Shown one piece after another: positions 59,690-64,000 of a stretch of DNA of 64,000 nucleotides. A program made the position numbers and the translations under genes. Origin of the DNA: Azorinus chamasolen (lineage: Eukaryota > Mollusca > Bivalvia > Cardiida > Solecurtidae); NCBI GenBank assembly GCA_963576725.1, contig OY755252.1:27114722-27178721 (forward strand), read 5' to 3'. The notes beneath the pieces were generated by a model. The model had not been told where the DNA came from. It worked only from the letters and a program-made list of their open reading frames with translations, and did no database searches. How positions within the stretch are numbered: the first letter of the stretch is position 1; each line of letters begins with the position of its first letter.

Positions 59690-59790
59690 CATGATTTTTC
59701 TGCAATACGTGGTCAGTTATAGCACTTTTGTTATATTGCATTAGTGATATTTCCTTTCTGATCTTGTGAAGTTCGATTTAATTTTTCATC
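59690..59790 (-). pseudogene. Penelope-like GIY-YIG fragment, inverted arm
   Basis: On the minus strand this reads as the same GIY-YIG tail as 59961-60056 (FTRSERK ... QYNKSAITDHVLQKNHVIDW), with one base missing after SERK that shifts the frame. It forms an inverted repeat of about 96 bp with the next entry. Confidence 0.8.
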
Positions 59791-59809
59791 TCTGAAACCC
59801 CCAAAACTC

Positions 59810-60067
59810 TCAGGTCTTTGTAAGTACATCCCAAAGACAAGACTAAAGACAAAGGTCTATAAAATTGGTTGTAAGAACTGTGACAATGTATATAGAGGAG
59901 AAACGGGGTGGAAGTTTGAAGTAAGATTGAAAGAACACATGAAATACTCAGAACAACAGGAAAAAATTAAATCAAACTTCACAAGATCAGAAAGGAAAAC
60001 ATCACTAACACAATATAACAAAAGTGCTATAACTGACCACGCCCTACAGAAAAATCAATATTCGTGA
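59810..60067 (+). pseudogene. Penelope-like GIY-YIG endonuclease fragment
   Basis: Open frame KTKVYKIGCKNCDNVYRGET, then GWKFEVRLKEHMKYSE ... KSAITDHALQ, stop at 60065-60067. The C-x2-C, Y-x-G-x-T and R-x5-H pattern is the GIY-YIG domain of a Penelope-like element, unlike the one at 42755-44989. RT sequence is absent. The frame ends where a truncated family A MITE begins. Confidence 0.82.
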
Positions 60068-60238
60068 ACAAAATGGTTATAATGAAATGTGGAAGGTGGA
60101 ACATTATAGCTATTTTAGAAAGAAACAGATCTGTCAAATTCCATTAGCAAACAGAGCAGGTTGTATAGAAGCTGCCTGATCTAGGTCTACTCTGTTTGTA
60201 CATGTGTGAAAACACGTTTATATTGGGGAAAGCATGAA
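60057..60238 (-). repeat. Family A, left end missing
   Basis: AATATTCGTGAACAAAATGG to TTGGGGAAAGCATG. The first hairpin arm is lost (GAGCAGGTTGTATAGAAGC). Confidence 0.7.
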
Positions 60239-60312
60239 CCATTCTCATGCTATCAGAAATGATATCGGCTGCAAATTTCGCTTCAGTCATTTATAAAATT
60301 GTATCCAGTTGT

Positions 60313-60889
60313 TTAACCTTTAGCCTGCTGAGCAAATTATTTTTACAGAAATGTTCACCTACTACATATTCAAAATTCAAGCTATAATAAATTTGTCTAC
60401 AGTGCTCCCTCCCTACAACGGCCCTCTCAATAACGATTCCCTCCTTACAACAACGCATGTCACTGTTTCCGAAACAACAAAGCTCCAGAAACAACTTTTT
60501 CCATCGTATTTTCTTTATGCCTCCATCAAACCCTATGTTGTGACCACTCTTTAGAATCGTCACAAAGTGACGATTCTAAAGAGTGGTCACAACATAGGGT
60601 TTGATAGAGGCATAACGGTTTTAGTTCTCGAAATACACCTTATCTGGGGATCTGCAAACAAGCTAATTATGTTTGATTTTCCCTCCCTATAACAACTCCC
60701 TCTGAACAACACATACAATCTTCGTATCTCAAAGGGTGTCGTTGTAGAGAGGGAGCACTGTACCAAAATGCAACCAAGATGTCAAACAGTGTGGATTCGG
60801 ATGAGATGCCGAGTTACTCGACATCTCATCTGGATCCAATCTGTTTGCATAGGTGTTCACTCATCCGCCCATAGCAGGCTAAAGGTTAA
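60313..60889. repeat. Family H element carrying a TA-type insertion
   Basis: Ends TTAACCTTTAGCCTGCT / AGCAGGCTAAAGGTTAA are exact 17-bp complements. Hairpin GGATTCGGATGAGATGCCGAG / CGACATCTCATCTGGATCC. The element at 60400-60760 sits in its left part. Confidence 0.8.
60400..60760. repeat. TA-type element containing the family C hairpin
   Basis: Ends CAGTGCTCCCTCCCTACAAC / GTTGTAGAGAGGGAGCACTG, flanked by TA. Inside is the family C palindrome (ATCAAACCCTATGTTGTG ... TTTAGAATCGTC and complement), with arms matching at all but one of 49 positions. Changes relative to family C (ATGCCTC for ATTTCTC, ATCAAACC for ACCAAACC, GTCAC for GTCTC) occur in both arms. Confidence 0.82.
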
Positions 60890-61013
60890 ATTATTTGAAA
60901 AACTATTGAACGAAAAACAAGCAGCTTGGATCCTGATGAGACACTGAAGTTACTTGATGTTTCAGCTGTTTGAAACTGCCAGTCAATACGCCCTGACCCT
61001 GAGAAGAGTTAAT
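60890..61013. repeat. Degenerate family H element
   Basis: AGCTTGGATCCTGATGAGACAC ... GATGTTTCAGCTGTTTG, ending GAGAAGAGTTAA. Confidence 0.5.
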
Positions 61014-61076
61014 TCATACACCTCTAGAAAAAAATAATGTCTGCTTAAATTTGGATATAGTGCAGTTTTTGTGTCA

Positions 61077-61210
61077 CCTGCCGAGACACTTTTCCGTTGT
61101 CTGTCTGTCACACTTTCTTTTCTTTTTATTCTAACACACTTTCTTTTCTTTTTATCCGAACAAGTGACTCATCATCATGGGTTCCTTTGAACACTCTCAT
61201 TACTACATGT
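61077..61210 (+). repeat. Repeat P, short copy
   Basis: CACCTGCCGAGACACTTTTC, tandem ACACTTTCTTTTCTTTTTAT, ending GAACACTCTCATT. A degenerate H element follows (61240-61358). Confidence 0.5.
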
Positions 61211-61377
61211 GCTTTGATTTGAACAAGCTTTTGAAAAATATTTAACTGCATGTCAAACAGCTTGGATCCTGAAAAGACAATGAGTTACCCAGCATCTGAT
61301 CTGTGTTTAAGCTGTTTTCAAATGCAAGTTACGTCATGAATAGTGGGATAAGGGTTAAAAGCTTTTGTCATTTCCAG

Positions 61378-61505
61378 TATTTCAGTTTTACGTCATTTGC
61401 GCTGGCCTTGAACGAGATGAAGGATGATATTCTATGCACACTTCCGCCAACAGACTCGCGCCTCCGTCCAGATGTCCGCATTCTTGAGGAAGGCAATATA
61501 GGCAA
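61378..61505 (+). CDS. ORP gene exon 8, last in window
   Basis: Acceptor TTTGTCATTTCCAG, 128 bp, donor AA|GTAGAC; phase 0 in, phase 2 out. It encodes YFSFTSFALALNEMKDDILC, then TLPPTDSRLRPDVRILEEGN IG. FTSFxxxLNE and the TDxRLRPDxR block are hallmarks of ORP1/ORP2. The following exon (expected to contain the EEKQR and NPY-x-G tail) is not found before the window ends. Confidence 0.94.
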
Positions 61506-61517
61506 GTAGACAACTCC

Positions 61518-62711
61518 TTAACCCTTTATTCCATAAATACACCTTTATGCGCATTTGCAAACAGAGTAGACCCAGATCAGACGGCTCCTGTAGGAGCCAT
61601 CTGATCAAGGTCTACTCTGTTTGCTTAATATGTAGATATGTCTCTTCAGTTTCTGCCATTGCCAGAATTTTCTATGTTAATGTACACTGGAGACCCGTTA
61701 CAATGCGGGGGTCCGGGGACATAAAATTTAACCCGCGTTATATACAGAACCGCGTTATAACGTTGTTTTTTTATCTGGGTACTTACATAAACTTACATAA
61801 ACCCCCATCATCCTAAAATAAACTAATTTTGAACGAAACTGACTTGTTTACTTTGTTTCCCCGCCCACTCACGTACTGGAAAGGTTCAACGTAATTATAC
61901 AAAATTGCAAATTAAATCGTGTATGATTTCAAGCAGCCAGGTATATTTCATAAAACAAGCCTGTTGACGGGATGTAATTGCCTCTGGGCCTGTCAAACCC
62001 CTAATCCGATTAAACCTGCTGTGTAAAACAATAAATATGGCTGTCACTGTTTTCAGAAATTGAAAGGTCACATGTGATGTCGCCTGTGATTTATTGGGGT
62101 TTTAAATTTCATTTGATTGGTCAAAGGGCACACACCCTTTTCTGCATTAGCATATAACCTCCAACCCCGCACTGAGTTAGGGGTTTAGATTTCTAATGAT
62201 GTCTGTTTTTCATAATTAAAGTGCGAACTTTTGTGGCTTTGACAGTGAAAAAATTCAGTACACACGCTTCTCAATTATACACACAATTAATTTGTAACAA
62301 AAGTTATGCAGTTAAGATTTTACTGGTTCCCGTGCTATTAGGGCATCATGCGCATGATACGAGCCGGTAATCTGCTGTGTGTATTACATTCATGGCGGCA
62401 TATATACGAGTTGATAGTTGTCAGTTTTTCACACGTAAGATTGTCTTCAATTGTTTATGTAGGGACCTGTGTTTGGTTTTATCCTTTAGCCTGCTGCGGG
62501 CGGATAAGTTTACCTAAGTTTATTTTATGTTTCATTGCGATATTCAGTCATATTATAAATAAGGTATTTACAAAAAAAAAATTCGGCGACCCAGACCACC
62601 CGTATATATCGGATACCGCGGTAAAACGGTCCGCTTTATAACGGGTCTCCAGTGTAATTAATATTCATAATGGCATTATATCTTACATGAATATTCATTG
62701 AGTAAAGGGTT
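61518..62711 (-). repeat. Family I element, 12 bp after exon 8, with a TA-type insertion
   Basis: TTAACCCTTTATTCCATAAAT to AATTTTCTATGTTAATG (61682), then the insert, then ATTAATATTCATAATGGC to GAGTAAAGGGTT. Arms GACCCAGATCAGACGG / CCATCTGATCAAGGTC, apex CTCCTGTAGGAG. Confidence 0.85.
61685..62654. mobile_element. 970-bp Tc1/mariner-like non-autonomous element
   Basis: Ends CACTGGAGACCCGTTA / TAACGGGTCTCCAGTG are flanked by TA (61683-61684, 62655-62656). The inner ends extend with GCGGGGGTCCG-like and CGGTCCGC-like sequence. No transposase ORF is seen; the small ORF at 62348-62641 has no recognisable motif. Confidence 0.85.
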
Positions 62712-62894
62712 CAGTAATGACATCATGAATATATAATTAGCTCAATTACTACAATGTAAACTTTTCAATGGAATGTTTGCCTTGTCAGGAACTGTAGGAT
62801 CAGATCTACATCATGTCAAAAGCAAACATAGCATGTAGGAGCCATCTGATCACGGTCTACGCCAAAAAGGCATTTACATGAGGGATAGGGTTAA
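62709..62894 (+). repeat. Family I, diverged
   Basis: TTCAGTAATGACATCATGAAT to GAGGGATAGGGTTAA. Only the second hairpin arm (TAGGAGCCATCTGATCACGG) remains. Confidence 0.65.
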
Positions 62895-62914
62895 GTGATA
62901 GAGATTGATTTTTA

Positions 62915-63000
62915 CCCATTTGCAGAGTAGAACAAGATTGTACAGCTCCTGTAGGACCTGTGTGATCATGGTCTCTCTGTTTGCTTATGAAATATTATAC
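62915..63000 (-). repeat. Family I core fragment
   Basis: TTTGCAGAGTAGAACAAGATTG, apex CTCCTGTAGGAC, CTGTGTGATCATGGTC, CTCTGTTTGC. Confidence 0.5.
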
Positions 63001-63001
63001 A

Positions 63002-63310
63002 GTAAAACCTGTCTTAACCCTATCCTCCATAAATACGCCTTTCTACGCCTCTGTAATAGTCACCTCTTGAAACAATTGTGATAAATAAAGCATTTGCTCC
63101 ATAGGTTTCTATACTAAACAATTATAACATTGTCCTTTTCTCTAGTAAATGCTCCTTTTTGGTAGATTCATTCAAAGAGGTTGGTTCTAAAAAAAGCCTT
63201 TGGAGGAAAGGGTTAAGTGGCCATTCATTTATTGAACATAGGAGTCTTAAAAAATATGAGGTTGCTTTATGCAGGGCAAAAGTAATGCAGAAAGCTCCTA
63301 TATGAGCCAT
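63002..63310. repeat. Family E element split by family B
   Basis: AGTAAAACCTGTC (to 63013), the B insert, then GTGGCCATTCATTTATTGAAC to GCAGAAAGCTCCTATATGAGC. Same host TTAA as the family F insertion at 39514. A K-type scrap follows at 63338-63399. Confidence 0.7.
63014..63216 (+). repeat. MITE family B, second arm lost
   Basis: TTAACCCTATCCTCCATAAA to GGAGGAAAGGGTTAA. After GCATTTGCTCCATAG the right arm is gone and GTTTCTATACTAAAC follows. Confidence 0.85.
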
Positions 63311-63497
63311 TCAACGTACGTATTTCAAACTTAGCAGGCATGTGTCACTTATGGAGACAAACATTTTTAGGGGTGACTTATTAAGGTCAAGGACATACCC
63401 TTTGAAACCTTTGTAAACAGAGTAGATTCAGATCTGATGGCTTCTGTAGAAAAGGGTTTATATGTCACTATAATGAGCCTTTTCATTTTAGTGACAG

Positions 63498-63743
63498 ATA
63501 AACGCTTTCTCTTTTGAATATTTATGTAATGACATCATGAATATTTATAAGCTACATATTTTTAATAACATGTGTAATCAAGATGTTTTGGTATTTGTAG
63601 AAACTGTAGAGTCAGAGATCTTTAATAATATCATAAGCAAACAGAGCAGACCCAGATCAGACAGCTCCAACAGGAGCTGTCTGATCTGGGTCTGCTCTGT
63701 TTGCAAAGATATGTAAAGGCATTTATATGAAGGAAAAGGTTAA
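63498..63743 (+). repeat. MITE family I
   Basis: AACGCTTTCTCTTTTGAATA to AAGGAAAAGGTTAA. The hairpin GAGCAGACCCAGATCAGACAG CTCCAACAGGAG pairs without the usual arm mismatch. Confidence 0.85.
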
Positions 63744-63956
63744 CCCATTCCTTCATATTGACGACTTTTAACGACTCTTTGTGAAACCATTGTGATAAAT
63801 AGAGCATTTGCTCCTATAGGAGCAAATGCCATATATATCACAATGGTTTCAAACCACAAAATTTTAAAATGTTCCTATTCTCTAGTTAATGCTCCTTTTG
63901 GGTAGACTTTTTCAAAGAGGTTAGGTCTAAAAATAACGTATCAGGTAATGGGTTAA
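63740..63956 (+). repeat. MITE family B
   Basis: TTAACCCATTCCTTCATATTG to AGGTAATGGGTTAA. The palindrome is altered in the right arm (AATGCCATATATATCAC). Confidence 0.88.
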
Positions 63957-64000
63957 GGATAGCCTGTGCAAATACATTTAGTTTAGATGTAGACGAGATA

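Larger units (their letters stand above)
16701..61505 (+). other. Oxysterol-binding-protein-related gene (ORP1/ORP2 type), partial gene span
   Basis: Eight exons (16701-16835, 18336-18433, 27521-27697, 28839-28917, 51748-51866, 56857-56989, 58594-58725, 61378-61505; 1001 bp) join in one frame and encode about 333 residues of an OSBP-related ligand-binding domain. The family moves sterols and phosphoinositides between membranes at contact sites. Exon order and motifs ([76 protein letters not shown]) match ORP1/ORP2. I cannot choose between OSBPL1A and OSBPL2, because the N-terminal part that separates them lies outside the window. The last exon(s) are also missing. Introns total about 44 kb, nearly all transposable elements. 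Confidence 0.9.

Noticed and set aside
62348..62641. 97-aa ORF as a real gene or missing ORP exon
   Set aside because: It lies within a TA-flanked inverted-repeat element and shows no ORP C-terminal motif or transposase motif.
1..64000. CRISPR array
   Set aside because: Repeats are dispersed MITEs with inverted repeats and target duplications. There is no regular spacer array and no cas gene.

Overview
The window is animal nuclear DNA, most likely from a bivalve or related mollusc. It holds one split protein gene with long introns, AT-rich non-coding sequence, a tRNA-headed SINE ending in a CACT-type tail, and several interspersed repeats of molluscan style. The species assignment is inference from repeat style and not from a match. 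No bacterial-type genes, operons, CRISPR arrays or rRNA are present.

The host gene is on the + strand. Eight exons between 16701 and 61505 encode most of the lipid-binding domain of an oxysterol-binding-protein-related protein of the ORP1/ORP2 (OSBPL1A/OSBPL2) type. All seven introns have GT-AG ends and matching phases. The N-terminal exons lie before the window and the last exon(s) beyond it. The sixth exon carries a perfect 60-bp tandem duplication that also duplicates the 5' splice site. The family signature reads EQVCHHPP, with Cys where Ser is usual.

The rest is transposable elements, often nested. Two large retroelements lie antisense in the 22.8-kb intron between exons 4 and 5. One is a CR1/L2-type LINE with an intact 1156-residue endonuclease-RT ORF (about 31075-35095). 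The other is a very young Penelope-like element (41786-48590), made of a full 4027-bp unit and a 5'-truncated tandem copy, with identical 52-bp target duplications. Each unit of it carries a hammerhead-like ribozyme motif, an RT/GIY-YIG ORF and, one base after the RT stop, a two-finger C2H2 ORF. The full unit also has an upstream ORF with a nuclear-localisation-like motif. Decayed GIY-YIG fragments of another Penelope-like element form an inverted repeat at 59690-60067.

The dominant component is well over 100 short non-autonomous elements (MITEs), which I named A to J plus several singletons. Most have TTAA duplications and CCC ends (piggyBac-like). Others have TA duplications (Tc1/mariner-like) or an 8-bp duplication (hAT-like). 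Nearly every family carries a long central palindrome. The apex GCTCC-NNNN-GGAGC recurs in families with unrelated ends and different target-site types, and in several families the arms differ at the same fixed position (CCCAGAT versus CCCTGAT). A mobile hairpin module shared between transposon backbones is my best candidate for something undescribed here. Nested copies give natural empty sites that confirm TTAA as target and order the insertions in time.
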